In this document: positions 16,529-24,621 of the stretch, in pieces | Numbering within the stretch: position 1 is the first letter of the stretch | How the letters are laid out: each line of letters starts with the position of its first letter | From: Oscillospiraceae bacterium | GTDB lineage: Bacteria > Bacillota > Clostridia > Oscillospirales > CAG-272 | Direction of reading: 5' to 3' | DNA: 64,000 bases | NCBI GenBank assembly: GCA_015063685.1 | Contig: SVTR01000016.1 | Span: 1 to 64,000 of the forward strand | Notes under the pieces: model-generated | Told to the model about the DNA's origin: nothing | The model's input: the letters and a program-made list of their open reading frames with translations, nothing else | The model's database searches: none | Program-made: the position numbers and the translations under genes

Positions 16529-17085
16529 TATCGGAATAACAAAACGGAAAAATAGGTAACGGTATCGGGACCGTTCATGTATTTGATGCCGATAGCCTTG
16601 GACATACTGCACACGTCAATGCCGCAGGCCTCAGGCGGGCGACGCATCTTATCGGGGTGACGGCAGGGGGCGTCAGGGTAGGTACAGGTCTCGCACAGAT
16701 GGCAGGTGCCCATACCCAAATGGATATGGCTGAGATCCGTTTGCGCAAGGGCGGTGGCAATCTCGTCATCCAGCTTTTGATGATTTTCGGCCGCGGCCTG
16801 GATGCCCTCGATATCAAAGGAGTCCTCCAACGCATGGCAGGTTGTAAATACGAAAGCGGCCTTGCAGGTGTAAAATTCGTCGCGCAAGGCCTCCCAATCG
16901 CCGCAACCGGGGGGACAACTCCAGGAGGTCCCGTACTTGCCGCAACGATTGGCTTCACACATACCCCTCACCTCCGCAGAGAAGGGAAGGTCTTGGGGCG
17001 AGACCCAGACGGATTGATGGATCGGGCAAGTCTTATGGGTGAGACTGTCGAGAAGAGTGGAAAAGCGAGCTTGAATGTGGGTCAT
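16528..17085 (-). CDS. DUF2284 predicted metal-binding protein
   Basis: A Cys-rich protein of 185 aa. The pattern CEANRCGKYGTSWSCPPGCG, then CHLCETCTYPDAPCRHPDKMRRPPEACGID is the DUF2284 signature, thought to bind iron-sulfur or other metal centres. The ATG at 17085 follows AAAGGAG by 6 bases; an ATG at 17100 overlapping the RACo stop (ATGA) is the alternative. It is the last gene of the corrinoid operon. DUF2284 proteins recur beside corrinoid-dependent methyltransferases, so a role in electron delivery to, or reactivation of, the cobalt centre is inferred, not shown. Confidence 0.8.
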   Translation of the reverse strand: MTHIQARFSTLLDSLTHKTCPIHQSVWVSPQDLPFSAEVRGMCEANRCGKYGTSWSCPPGCGDWEALRDEFYTCKAAFVFTTCHALEDSFDIEGIQAAAENHQKLDDEIATALAQTDLSHIHLGMGTCHLCETCTYPDAPCRHPDKMRRPPEACGIDVCSMSKAIGIKYMNGPDTVTYFSVLLFR

Positions 17086-17096
17086 GACGACTCCTT

Positions 17097-18593
17097 TCAT
17101 GCTTCCTCCCAGGGAAACATCATGTATTCCATAAATTTATCGCTGAACGAGGGGGACAGATTCAGCTCCACCGTTTCACAGGTGGCCGCGTCGCGGGCAA
17201 TTTGGGAGATCAAGGAAGGATCACAGAGGGCCTTGGCCGCGCCTTGCAGGGCGCTATTGCCGATGGCGGTCATGTTTTGGCGAGGACAATCGGGAAGCAG
17301 TCCCACGGTGACCGCGGAATGGACGTTCATGTAATAGCCGAGGCCTCCCGCAATGCAGATGTGGGAAAGCTCACGCGGAGATACCCCTGCGGTTTCGCAA
17401 AGAACCTCCATTCCCGCGCGCAGGGCGCTTTTAGCCAATTGGAAGGCGCGGATATCCCCGCCCGTCAGGGTCAGATCCTTGGCGTAGGGAAAGGGATCCT
17501 CCTCAAGATATCCTGTTTCGTCCAAAATCCCTTGCCCGAGCAATAGGGCGATCAGATCAATGAGACCGCTGCCGCAGATCCCTACGGGGGGCGCATGGTC
17601 TATGGTCTCAACCTCCAGGGAAAAACCGTTGAATTTAACGCCGCAAACCGCTCCTTTGATACCGCCCACGCCTGTGGAAATGCCTGCGCCCTCCAGCGCG
17701 GGACCTGCTGCCGTAGAGGTGCCGTATAGCTTGGCGCCGTGCTTTTTACCCGTAAAGAGGATCATCTCGCCGTTGGTGCCCATGTCCACGAGAAGGACGG
17801 GCTCATCGTGATCTGTGATCCCAAGGGACAGCATGCCAGCCGTGATATCACCGCCGATGAAGGCGGAGATCGAAGGGAGGAGGGTGACGTGATCCACGGG
17901 AAGGTTCAGCTCGGATCCGGCCAATCTTTGGGTATCTGTAAAGGCGGGGGTGAAGGGATACGCGCCCATGCCGGCGGGGGAGACGCCGCAAAACAAATGC
18001 AGCATGGTAGGGTTGCCTGCTACGGTCATGGAGGGGACGGGAGCACCGCCTGTCAACTCACGGAGCATGAGACGGACGGCCTCCAGAAGCAGATTTTGCA
18101 TGATACGGAGGTTCTCCGGATTCTCCATTACGGCGCCGATACGGCTCATGACGTCAGCTCCAAAGCTTTTTTGAGGATTGAGGCGGGAGATGGTGCGGAG
18201 GACGGTGCCGTTTTCAAGATTCACCAGCGCGGCCGCCAGGGTGGTGGTTCCAATGTCCAGAGCGATGCCGCAGGTGGACAGGTCTGTGCTGGGCGCTTCC
18301 TCGGCTTGCACCGTCAGCCCCTCCCCCTCGGACACGGGGAGCAGGATGATCGCTTCTCGATCAGAGCACCAAACGCGACAGGCGAGAAGCTGCCCGTTCG
18401 AGTCAGGGACGGCCATGGTCACCCCGTCCGGATCGACGGCAAAGCTACCCGAAACCAAAGTGACACGACACTTACCGCACTTGCCCCGCCCGCCGCAATC
18501 GGCGTGTAGGGGATAGCCCGCCTCGGCCAGGTAGGCTGAGAGACGTTTCCCCGTGGCCGAGCCCGGGACAGTAATCTGTATCATTTGACTCAT
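17097..18593 (-). CDS. RACo-type corrinoid activation protein (2Fe-2S ferredoxin + ASKHA ATPase)
   Basis: A 498-aa ATP-dependent reductive activator that returns accidentally oxidised Co(II)-corrinoid to Co(I). The N-terminal ferredoxin domain holds Cys33, Cys39, Cys42 and Cys72 (CGGRGKCGKC ... LLAC), the plant-type 2Fe-2S pattern. After a linker, the DUF4445/ASKHA domain has the phosphate-binding GIALDIGTTTLAAALV and a second LLVDMGTNGEMILF, followed by GICGSGLIDLIALLL and CIAGGLGYYMN. Length and order match RACo/RamA-like proteins. It overlaps the upstream URO-D gene by 4 bases (ATGA) and is followed by the DUF2284 gene, so all belong to one transcript whose first gene is the corrinoid protein. 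Confidence 0.9.
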   Translation of the reverse strand: MSQMIQITVPGSATGKRLSAYLAEAGYPLHADCGGRGKCGKCRVTLVSGSFAVDPDGVTMAVPDSNGQLLACRVWCSDREAIILLPVSEGEGLTVQAEEAPSTDLSTCGIALDIGTTTLAAALVNLENGTVLRTISRLNPQKSFGADVMSRIGAVMENPENLRIMQNLLLEAVRLMLRELTGGAPVPSMTVAGNPTMLHLFCGVSPAGMGAYPFTPAFTDTQRLAGSELNLPVDHVTLLPSISAFIGGDITAGMLSLGITDHDEPVLLVDMGTNGEMILFTGKKHGAKLYGTSTAAGPALEGAGISTGVGGIKGAVCGVKFNGFSLEVETIDHAPPVGICGSGLIDLIALLLGQGILDETGYLEEDPFPYAKDLTLTGGDIRAFQLAKSALRAGMEVLCETAGVSPRELSHICIAGGLGYYMNVHSAVTVGLLPDCPRQNMTAIGNSALQGAAKALCDPSLISQIARDAATCETVELNLSPSFSDKFMEYMMFPWEEA

Positions 18594-19708
18594 ATGCGAA
18601 TTTCCTTGATCTTTTCGGCGTAATACTGTACCAGCTCAAACTTGGTGCCGGGCATGAGACGGTGATCGGGGCAGGGCAGGAAGCCGCCCAGGGATACCAG
18701 TCGCTTCATGCGTTCGATCTCGGCGTCTACGGCCGCTTTGTCCTTGCGGAGCGCGGTCTTATCCATACCGCCAATGCCCAATATCCGTTCGCCGTACTTT
18801 TTACGGGCGGCCTCAAACTGATCACCCCAGACACCGACCTCAATGGGGAACAGAACATTAACACCGTTATCCAGCCAGGTGGGGATGAGCTTATCGATCA
18901 CACCGTCGCAGTCCAGCGAGATGATGTCGATGCCATGCTGATGAAGCAGATCGTTACGCTTTTTGTAATGCTTGGCGCAAAGCTCGTCAAAGGTGGCAGG
19001 GGAGAGAAGGGGGCCGGTCTTAAAGCAAATGTCCTCCCAGTAATGGGCAAAATCAAATTGCGCCCCTGTCTCCAAAACGGCTTCGACGCACTTGTATTGC
19101 ATATCGGCAAAGGTGTCCACGATATCCGCGAAGAGATCTTCGTCCTCATCGTAAATGAGGTAGCTCATGCCCACCACCGAGGTGATATCGCGAATGGAGC
19201 CGAGAACCGAGCCCACGTGGAGTCCCACGGGAGTATCGGCGGGACGGAGCTCGTTGAAATGCTTGAAGTATTCTGTATTTACCCGTTCAGGGCAGAATTG
19301 CATCTTGGGACGGTACAGCGTCTCAAAGGCGTCTCTGTCCTTGAGGAGATAATCATCCTCCGAAGGTATAGAGGTGATGCCGGGCTTGATCCTTTCGATC
19401 AGGCCGTTGTGATTTTGAACCCGACGGGAGCCGTCCGGCAATTCCTCCAACACCTTGGCTTCAAAGCCGGGATAAAGTCCATTGTTGGTGCCCACTACGT
19501 GGTTCCAATTGAAATCCCAGCCGATGATTTGATCTAATTCCTTTTCTTTGGCACTGCCGTCGTGGTTGCCTACTGCCAATTCTCGGGATATCTTTCCTTG
19601 ATCTGCCCACTCAGTCAAAAGCTCGGGCCAGTAGCTGAAATGGACGGCAGGTAAGCGGTCGGCGGGCTTGTAGTGGAGAATATTCAATGCGCGTTCGCGG
19701 TTTGTCAT
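18590..19708 (-). CDS. URO-D superfamily methyltransferase-like protein (paralogue 3)
   Basis: A 372-aa TIM-barrel protein of the uroporphyrinogen decarboxylase superfamily. It begins with the usual MTNRERALNILHYKPADRLP and keeps WEDICFKTGPLLSPATFDELC and VLFPIEVGVWGD. The heme-pathway HemE motifs are not seen, and the H-x-C zinc site of MtaA enzymes is absent; instead there is CPDHRLMPGTKFELV near the end. Given its place between a corrinoid protein and RACo, a corrinoid-linked methyl or demethylation step is likely, with unknown substrate. RBS AAAGAGG precedes the ATG. It is separated from the upstream operon genes by a 0.55-kb block of repeats. Confidence 0.8.
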   Translation of the reverse strand: MTNRERALNILHYKPADRLPAVHFSYWPELLTEWADQGKISRELAVGNHDGSAKEKELDQIIGWDFNWNHVVGTNNGLYPGFEAKVLEELPDGSRRVQNHNGLIERIKPGITSIPSEDDYLLKDRDAFETLYRPKMQFCPERVNTEYFKHFNELRPADTPVGLHVGSVLGSIRDITSVVGMSYLIYDEDEDLFADIVDTFADMQYKCVEAVLETGAQFDFAHYWEDICFKTGPLLSPATFDELCAKHYKKRNDLLHQHGIDIISLDCDGVIDKLIPTWLDNGVNVLFPIEVGVWGDQFEAARKKYGERILGIGGMDKTALRKDKAAVDAEIERMKRLVSLGGFLPCPDHRLMPGTKFELVQYYAEKIKEIRI

Positions 19709-19768
19709 AAGATACCTCTTTCATCATTTGGTGTGGTAAATTGTTGCTTGACGAGCGGACACCGAACG

Positions 19769-19909
19769 CTGTCATCCAGAGGAGGGCCGATGCCCGACGA
19801 AGGATCTTTGCCCGTAGGGCAACCAAAACCATGGCTGAGTAGGGTTTCCCTTCGGGAAAAGATTCTTCGGTCGGCAGGCGCTTACGCTGGCCTCCCTTTG
19901 AATGACAGT
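19769..19909. repeat. Palindromic intergenic repeat
   Basis: The left end CTGTCATCCAGAGGAGGG pairs with the right end CCTCCCTTTGAATGACAG; inside are CGAAGGATC and AAGATTCTTCGG. From memory this resembles a widespread Bacillota repeat of the type 'GTCATCC...GAAGGATC', here carried within the larger mosaic. Confidence 0.65.
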
Positions 19910-20032
19910 TGCAGGGAACGCCCTCATACACCTGTAAACAACAATTTACAGGCCTAACCACCCATTGCGTGATGCAGTAGGCACAGGATGCACTACCCCG
20001 AGCCAGAGCCCCACCGCAGGTGGTAAACAACA

Positions 20033-20191
20033 GGGCATCTCTAAAAACTCATCGCACGTCGATATGACGGTGCTTTTTCCGTCATACGTCACAAAATTCT
20101 TTCGCATAGGGTCACCTATGCGAAAGAATTTTTTTAGTCTGACGAAAAAATTCCTCGCATCTCGCCTCACGCTGAATATTTAGAGATGCCC
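20033..20191. mobile_element. MITE-like element, copy 1, 159 bp, 4-bp target duplication AACA
   Basis: Bounded by GGGCATCTCTAAA and TTTAGAGATGCCC. Inside are a hairpin ATGACGG...CCGTCAT and a perfect 14-bp hairpin TTCTTTCGCATAGG-GTCA-CCTATGCGAAAGAA. The flanks are AACA at 20029-20032 and 20192-20195. Removing the element plus one AACA restores TAAACAACAATTTA, the intact 14-mer present elsewhere in the window. It therefore inserted into an existing repeat. Near identical, in reverse orientation, to 29097-29257. Confidence 0.9.
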
Positions 20192-20295
20192 AACAATTTA
20201 TCGCTTCATGTCCCATCGCGGTATGCGGCATGCACGGGATGCACCCCCCGAGCCAAAGCCCCACCGCAGGTGGTAAACAACAATTTACAGATTTA

Positions 20296-21333
20296 TCATT
20301 TTTTGAAAACGGGACAGGTGTTGATGTGCCCATCCTTGTGGGTCACCTTGCCGCAATACTCATGAAGCAGGGCCACATAGTCCTTGTAGCAGTCCATGGA
20401 TACGTCAGGCGGTGTCTGGTGATCCACCGAGACAATGACCTTCCCACGCGCCATGGAGGGCAGAATGCGTTCGAATTCAGCCTTCATGGCTTCCTTGCCG
20501 TGCTTCATGCACATCTTGTCAAAGTGACCGAGGAAAGCCATCTGCGGCTGCTTATCAAGATAGACCGATACGTCCACCCCCGCCTGGCGTTCCAGCGGAA
20601 ACATCCCGTCGGCTCCTACCTTAGCATACCAATCCACCGCCATGGTGATGTCACCGTCGGAGTCGATGAACACGGGGATGCCGTACTCATGGATGACGGG
20701 GATGACCTTGCGGTAAAAGGGGGCGAGGAATTCGTCAAAGCAAGCCTCCGAGATCATAGGGCCTGAATTGTAGCTCATGTCCTCGGCAAAGCTCATGAAA
20801 TCAAAATGGAAGCGGGAGAAGACGTAGCGGAACAGATCGATAAGCCAATCGGAGTAGGTCTCGCACATATCGTGATACAACTCGGGATAGTCGTAGAAGC
20901 TGTACAAATGGTTTTCAATGCCGAAAAGCGTGCGCGGATACCAGAAAAAGCCCTCCACCGTAAAGAAATGCAGGGTGTCGCCTCGGTTATGAGTTCTTTG
21001 GAGATAATCGAAATGTGCCTCAGGGATCACGGTCTCCACAGGGGGGAACAGGGTCCGTTTCACACGCTCCCAGTCTGCTTCATCCTCCACAATACCCAAA
21101 CCCTGTCCGGGGACGGGTGGGGTGGCAGGGGTGTGGTAGGAGACGCCGGTCTGCAGGCACTTGTCCAGCCCGAAAAATTCCTGGATCGCCTCTACGGAAG
21201 CGCACTCGGTGGGCAGGCCCTCAGTATGCCAGCGATTGACGGTCAGATGCCACCAGGGCGCCCACTCAATGGCAGGGGCGCGATCGACGGGCTGGCCTGA
21301 AAGATAGCGGCGGAATCTTTCGGAAGCGGTCAT
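20296..21333 (-). CDS. URO-D superfamily methyltransferase-like protein (paralogue 2)
   Basis: A 345-aa URO-D family protein (MTASERFRRYLSGQPVDRAP at the start; FAEDMSYNSGPMISEACFDEF in the middle). It has neither the HemE substrate-binding pattern nor the MtaA H-x-C zinc pair; the C-terminal part reads VIVSVDHQTPPDVSMDCYKD. The region FMSFAEDMSYNSGPMIS aligns by eye with the equivalent WEDICFKTGPLLS of paralogue 3, so these two are closer to each other than to paralogue 1. Start: AAGGAGG 7 bases before the ATG, which overlaps the stop of paralogue 1 (ATGA). Probable role: a methyltransferase step with the corrinoid protein; substrate unknown. Confidence 0.8.
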   Translation of the reverse strand: MTASERFRRYLSGQPVDRAPAIEWAPWWHLTVNRWHTEGLPTECASVEAIQEFFGLDKCLQTGVSYHTPATPPVPGQGLGIVEDEADWERVKRTLFPPVETVIPEAHFDYLQRTHNRGDTLHFFTVEGFFWYPRTLFGIENHLYSFYDYPELYHDMCETYSDWLIDLFRYVFSRFHFDFMSFAEDMSYNSGPMISEACFDEFLAPFYRKVIPVIHEYGIPVFIDSDGDITMAVDWYAKVGADGMFPLERQAGVDVSVYLDKQPQMAFLGHFDKMCMKHGKEAMKAEFERILPSMARGKVIVSVDHQTPPDVSMDCYKDYVALLHEYCGKVTHKDGHINTCPVFKK

Positions 21334-22343
21334 ACCTTGCCTCCTTCTGCCGCATCACGGGCGGCCTTGAAAAACGCGTCGATGTTGTCCCATTTAGCGG
21401 TGGGGGGGATATCACAGCCCGAGGACAGCACAAAGTTGGGGTGACCGTCACAGGCTGCGATCAGCGCGGTGACGGCTGCGTACATCTCTTCGGGAGTGCC
21501 GCCGGCAAAATGATCCACGGGGGAGATGTTACCGCACACAGGGCGGTCAGCGGGCATTTTTTCAAGCATGGTCTTGAGGTCTACGGCATCGCCAAAATGG
21601 TAGGCCGCCGCGCCGTTCTGATAGAAGGACTCAGTCATCAGGGGCGTGTTGGGGCCGCAGTTGTGGTAGACGACAATGAAACTGTCGTCCTGTACCGCAT
21701 CTATGATTTCTTTGACATAAGGCGCGGAAAATTCGGCCTCCAGAGCAGGGGATAAAAGACCGGATAAGGGCTCGGCCATGACGATACCGTCCACTCCGGC
21801 ATCCTTGTAAGCCTGAGCATAAGCCTTCAGGAACGCAGTGGTCTTTCGAAGGGCTGCGTGAACGAAATCCTCGTCCGCAATGCAGTTGACCAAAGCCTCG
21901 GATACGTCCATGAGCCGTCCTGCCAGGGAAAAGGGGCCGATGATGCCCGCCAACACGGGGCGGTCGGCGATAGCGCTCTTGGCGTTTCTGGCGGCTTCAA
22001 TATAAAGACCTGTGCGGCCGTCGCCCACAGCGGGGACGGTCAGGGCTTCTGCCTCGTCCTCGTCGGAGATCAGGACGCCTATCACGGTAGGAACCTCGTC
22101 CTCGGTGGCCTTGATCTCGCAGCCGAAGGCTTCGGCCTCCACCGACAGGTCCATCATGCAGACCGCGGCGGCAGCGTCGGTGCGCTGAGCCACACGAAGG
22201 ATACCCTCTGTTTGCAGGGCGGCGTTGTGAGTGAAATCATATACGCTGGCGCCCAATAGCTGAGCAGAGGGAAAGGACAGGAGCGGGAGCGGCTTTCGGC
22301 TCTCGGAAAGAGAGGAAAGCCACTCGTTCATATTGTATTTCAT
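21330..22343 (-). CDS. URO-D superfamily methyltransferase, MtaA-like (paralogue 1)
   Basis: A 337-aa TIM-barrel protein of the URO-D superfamily. This copy keeps the zinc-ligand pattern of methylcobamide:thiol methyltransferases: HNCGPNTPLM in the middle and LSSGCDIPP near the C-terminus (H-x-C ... C). MtaA/MtbA/CmuA-type enzymes use this zinc to activate a thiol that accepts the methyl group from the corrinoid protein. The start at 22343 is supported by AGAGG 9 bases upstream; a longer frame to 22406 overlaps the end of the preceding gene's spacer without an RBS. It lies 63 bases after the corrinoid protein and overlaps paralogue 2. Confidence 0.82.
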   Translation of the reverse strand: MKYNMNEWLSSLSESRKPLPLLSFPSAQLLGASVYDFTHNAALQTEGILRVAQRTDAAAAVCMMDLSVEAEAFGCEIKATEDEVPTVIGVLISDEDEAEALTVPAVGDGRTGLYIEAARNAKSAIADRPVLAGIIGPFSLAGRLMDVSEALVNCIADEDFVHAALRKTTAFLKAYAQAYKDAGVDGIVMAEPLSGLLSPALEAEFSAPYVKEIIDAVQDDSFIVVYHNCGPNTPLMTESFYQNGAAAYHFGDAVDLKTMLEKMPADRPVCGNISPVDHFAGGTPEEMYAAVTALIAACDGHPNFVLSSGCDIPPTAKWDNIDAFFKAARDAAEGGKV

Positions 22344-22406
22344 AAATAAAATACCTCTGTGATTAAGTGTGGGAGTAGGTGATGCGGCGGCTGGACCGTC
22401 AGTCAC

Positions 22407-23060
22407 TTACGCGCCTTTCATTTCAAGGATCAGACGCTTGGCTTCTCTGGCGGCAGAGGCGGCGTCCAGGGTATAGCAATCAGCGCCAATTTCATCAGCA
22501 AAGGCCTGGGTAATGGGCGCGCCACCCACCATGACCTTGACGGTATCACGGATGCCTGCTTCCACCAGGGCATCGATGACGTCCTTCTGACCCATCATGG
22601 TGGTGGTGAGCAAGGCAGAGAGGCAGACCAGCTGTGCGTTGTTTTCCTTGACGGCGGCCACGATGGCGGCGGGCTCGACGTCTACGCCGAGATCCACACA
22701 GGCGATGCCCTGACCCTCGATCATCATCTTTACCAGATTCTTACCAATGTCGTGCATGTCGCCCTTGACGGTGCAGATGACGGCGGTGCCCAGGGGCTCT
22801 ACGCCTTCGTTGGAGAGCACGGGCTTCAGAATTTTCAGACCCGCGTTCATAGCCCGTGCTGCTACCAACACCTCCGGGACAAACACCTCGTTGTTTCGGA
22901 ACTTGTCACCAACAAGGTTCATACCTACCACCAGGCCCTCGTTCAGAATGGCCTCGGCGGAGATGCCCTCCTCCAGGGCTTGGGTGACCAGAGCGGAGAC
23001 ATCCTTGGCCTTACCGCGCTGAAGCTTTTCGGAAATTTCATTCAAAAGTGCTGCATTCAT
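22407..23060 (-). CDS. Corrinoid (B12-binding) methyl-carrier protein, MtaC/MtbC-like
   Basis: A 217-aa methyl carrier. Residues 1-85 form the four-helix cap (B12-binding 2 domain), and 90-217 the Rossmann-like cobalamin domain with Asp101-x-His103-x-x-Gly106 (DMHDIG), the lower-ligand His motif, plus SALLTTTM and VMVGGAPIT. The protein shuttles methyl groups between a substrate-specific methyltransferase and an acceptor enzyme. ATG at 23060 follows GGAGG by 10 bases; the longer frame to 23267 runs into the pheST promoter and is rejected. It is the first gene of the operon that includes three URO-D paralogues, RACo and DUF2284. Confidence 0.9.
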   Translation of the reverse strand: MNAALLNEISEKLQRGKAKDVSALVTQALEEGISAEAILNEGLVVGMNLVGDKFRNNEVFVPEVLVAARAMNAGLKILKPVLSNEGVEPLGTAVICTVKGDMHDIGKNLVKMMIEGQGIACVDLGVDVEPAAIVAAVKENNAQLVCLSALLTTTMMGQKDVIDALVEAGIRDTVKVMVGGAPITQAFADEIGADCYTLDAASAAREAKRLILEMKGA

Positions 23061-23093
23061 GGGGGAATATCCTCCTCTATATTTGTTTTTTTC

Positions 23094-23122
23094 ATTATAC
23101 CATAAGATGATTGTTTGGTAAA
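23094..23122 (-). promoter_or_regulatory. Promoter for the corrinoid operon
   Basis: Leftward TTTACC (23117-23122), 17-base spacer, TATAAT (23094-23099), 34 bases upstream of the corrinoid protein start. Confidence 0.65.
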
Positions 23123-23233
23123 GAGTTTTTGGCGATTTTTTATCACTTTTTGAACGAAATTTTTCTCCCCCCAACGGAACCATATGACATATACGAAGAA
23201 TGCAAATTGTTCTGAAAAAATCCTTGATTCCTC

Positions 23234-23262
23234 TTGACAAAAACAGATAAATTGTGTATAAT
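23234..23262 (+). promoter_or_regulatory. Promoter of the pheST T-box transcript
   Basis: Consensus TTGACA (23234-23239), 17-base spacer, consensus TATAAT (23257-23262). Transcription should start near 23269 and runs into the T-box leader. Confidence 0.85.
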
Positions 23263-23279
23263 AGCAATGTTTAGGCTAT

Positions 23280-23535
23280 GAACATGCGTGAGTAAGCACC
23301 TGAAAGCAGGACAGAGAAGGGATGCCTTGGGCTGGAAGCATCCTGTGCGGAAATGTGCCGAAGTTTCAGTATGGGAGCCTTCCGTCGAAAAGCAGAGGAT
23401 GATGGTCCGTGTCTGCGTTAAGTCGGATGCCGTGTGTCATGACGCACAAAGAAAAGCGCAGAAGGAAAACTTCTGAAATAGGGTGGTACCGCGAGCATCT
23501 CGTCCCTAACTGTGGGGCGGGATTTTTGTTTTGCG
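23280..23535 (+). ncRNA. T-box riboswitch, Phe-tRNA responsive
   Basis: The leader contains the T-box core AGGGTGGTACCGCG (23480-23493), preceded by a stem III hairpin CAGAAG-GAAAA-CTTCTG. The terminator CTCGTCCC / GGGGCGGG with ATTTTTGTTTT follows (23499-23535). Uncharged tRNA pairing to UGGU of the T-box would block this terminator. A candidate Phe specifier UUC followed by A lies at 23365-23367 on the 3' side of stem I. The leader feeds pheS 45 bases downstream, which matches the predicted tRNA-Phe specificity. The specifier is read by eye and less certain than the T-box itself. Confidence 0.93.
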
Positions 23536-23579
23536 GTATGGCTCCGGATTCCTTGTAAATTTTATTGGAGGATAGAAAA

Positions 23580-24611
23580 ATGCTATCGGTAGAAGAAAAA
23601 ATTTTAGAGATCAAAGAAAAAATGACCGCTGATCTGAACGGCGTGTCAAGCTCCGAGGGCCTGACCCGCCTATGGGGCGAATATCTCGGCAAGAGCGGAT
23701 GTGTGACCATGCTCTCCCGCGAGCTGGGCAAGGCAGCCCCCGCCGACAGACCCGCGCTGGGCAAGGCCATCAACGCACTGCGCGGCTGGGCAGAGGAACA
23801 GTTCAAAGCCGCAGAAGCCACCGTCAAGCAGAGAGAAATGGAGGAGAGATACCTCCGTGAGGCCGTGGACGTGACCATGCCCGGGGAGGAGCTGCCCGTA
23901 GGAGGTTTGAACCCCGTCACCATCGTCCGCCGCCAGCTCATCGACGTGTTCGGCGGTATGGGCTTCAAGGTCTTCGAAGGCCCCGAGATCGAGGACGATT
24001 ACCACAACTTCACCGCCCTCAACACCCCCATGGAGCATCCCGCCAGAGACAAGCAGGACACCTTCTATATCAATGACGATCTCCTGCTCCGTACCCACAC
24101 CTCCCCCGGTCAGATCCGCGTGATGGAGGCCTGGGAGCCTCCCTTCAAGGTACTGGTGCCCGGCCGCGTGTTCCGTTGTGACGACGACGCCACCCACACC
24201 CCCATGTTCCACCAGATGGAGGGTCTGGTCATCGACAAGAACCTCTCCCTCTGCGACCTTCACGGGCTCCTGGACACCATGGCCAAGGCCATGTTCACCC
24301 CTGACACCAAGACCCGCTTCCGTCCCTCCTACTTCCCCTTCACCGAGCCCAGCGTGGAGGTGGACGTGAGCTGCTGCGAGTGCGGCGGCAAGGGCTGTAG
24401 CCTGTGTAAGGGTACGGGCTGGATCGAGATCCTCGGCGGCGGCGTCGTCAACCGCAAGGTCATTGAGAACTGCGGTCTGAACCCTGACGAGTGGTCGGGT
24501 CTCGCCTTCGGCTTCGGTCTTGACCGTATCTCCATGCTCAAGTACGGTGTCAACAATATCCATATTTTGTTCGACGGTGACACCCGTATCCTGTCCCAGT
24601 TCAAGAAGTGA
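23580..24611 (+). CDS. pheS: Phenylalanyl-tRNA synthetase alpha subunit
   Basis: Charges tRNA-Phe together with PheT as an alpha2-beta2 enzyme. The protein has 343 aa, with the N-terminal coiled coil (1-90), then class II motif 1 region (PGEELPVGGLNPVTIVRRQL), motif 2 (GRVFRCDDDATHTPMFHQME) and motif 3 (AFGFGLDRISMLKYGV). A Cys cluster CCECGGKGCSLCKGTGWIEI sits before motif 3, as in many Clostridia PheS. ATG at 23580 is chosen for GGAGG 8 bases upstream; the in-frame TTG at 23565 precedes that RBS. Codons are strongly C-ending, as expected for a highly expressed gene. pheT follows after 10 bases. Confidence 0.97.
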   Translation: MLSVEEKILEIKEKMTADLNGVSSSEGLTRLWGEYLGKSGCVTMLSRELGKAAPADRPALGKAINALRGWAEEQFKAAEATVKQREMEERYLREAVDVTMPGEELPVGGLNPVTIVRRQLIDVFGGMGFKVFEGPEIEDDYHNFTALNTPMEHPARDKQDTFYINDDLLLRTHTSPGQIRVMEAWEPPFKVLVPGRVFRCDDDATHTPMFHQMEGLVIDKNLSLCDLHGLLDTMAKAMFTPDTKTRFRPSYFPFTEPSVEVDVSCCECGGKGCSLCKGTGWIEILGGGVVNRKVIENCGLNPDEWSGLAFGFGLDRISMLKYGVNNIHILFDGDTRILSQFKK

Positions 24612-24621
24612 GGTGTAGATT

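Larger units (their letters stand above)
19737..20287. repeat. Mosaic of nested intergenic repeats inside the corrinoid operon
   Basis: The 14-mer TAAATTGTTGTTTA (or its complement) occurs at 19737 (with two changes), 19935, 20024 (broken) and 20274. Between copies lie about 75-bp units that contain GAGCCAGAGCCCCACCGCAG and the small hairpin CCACC-TGC-GGTGG. A 141-bp palindrome fills 19769-19909 and a mobile element fills 20033-20191. No coding capacity is visible. The same 14-mer and unit recur at 46697-47124. Confidence 0.8.
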
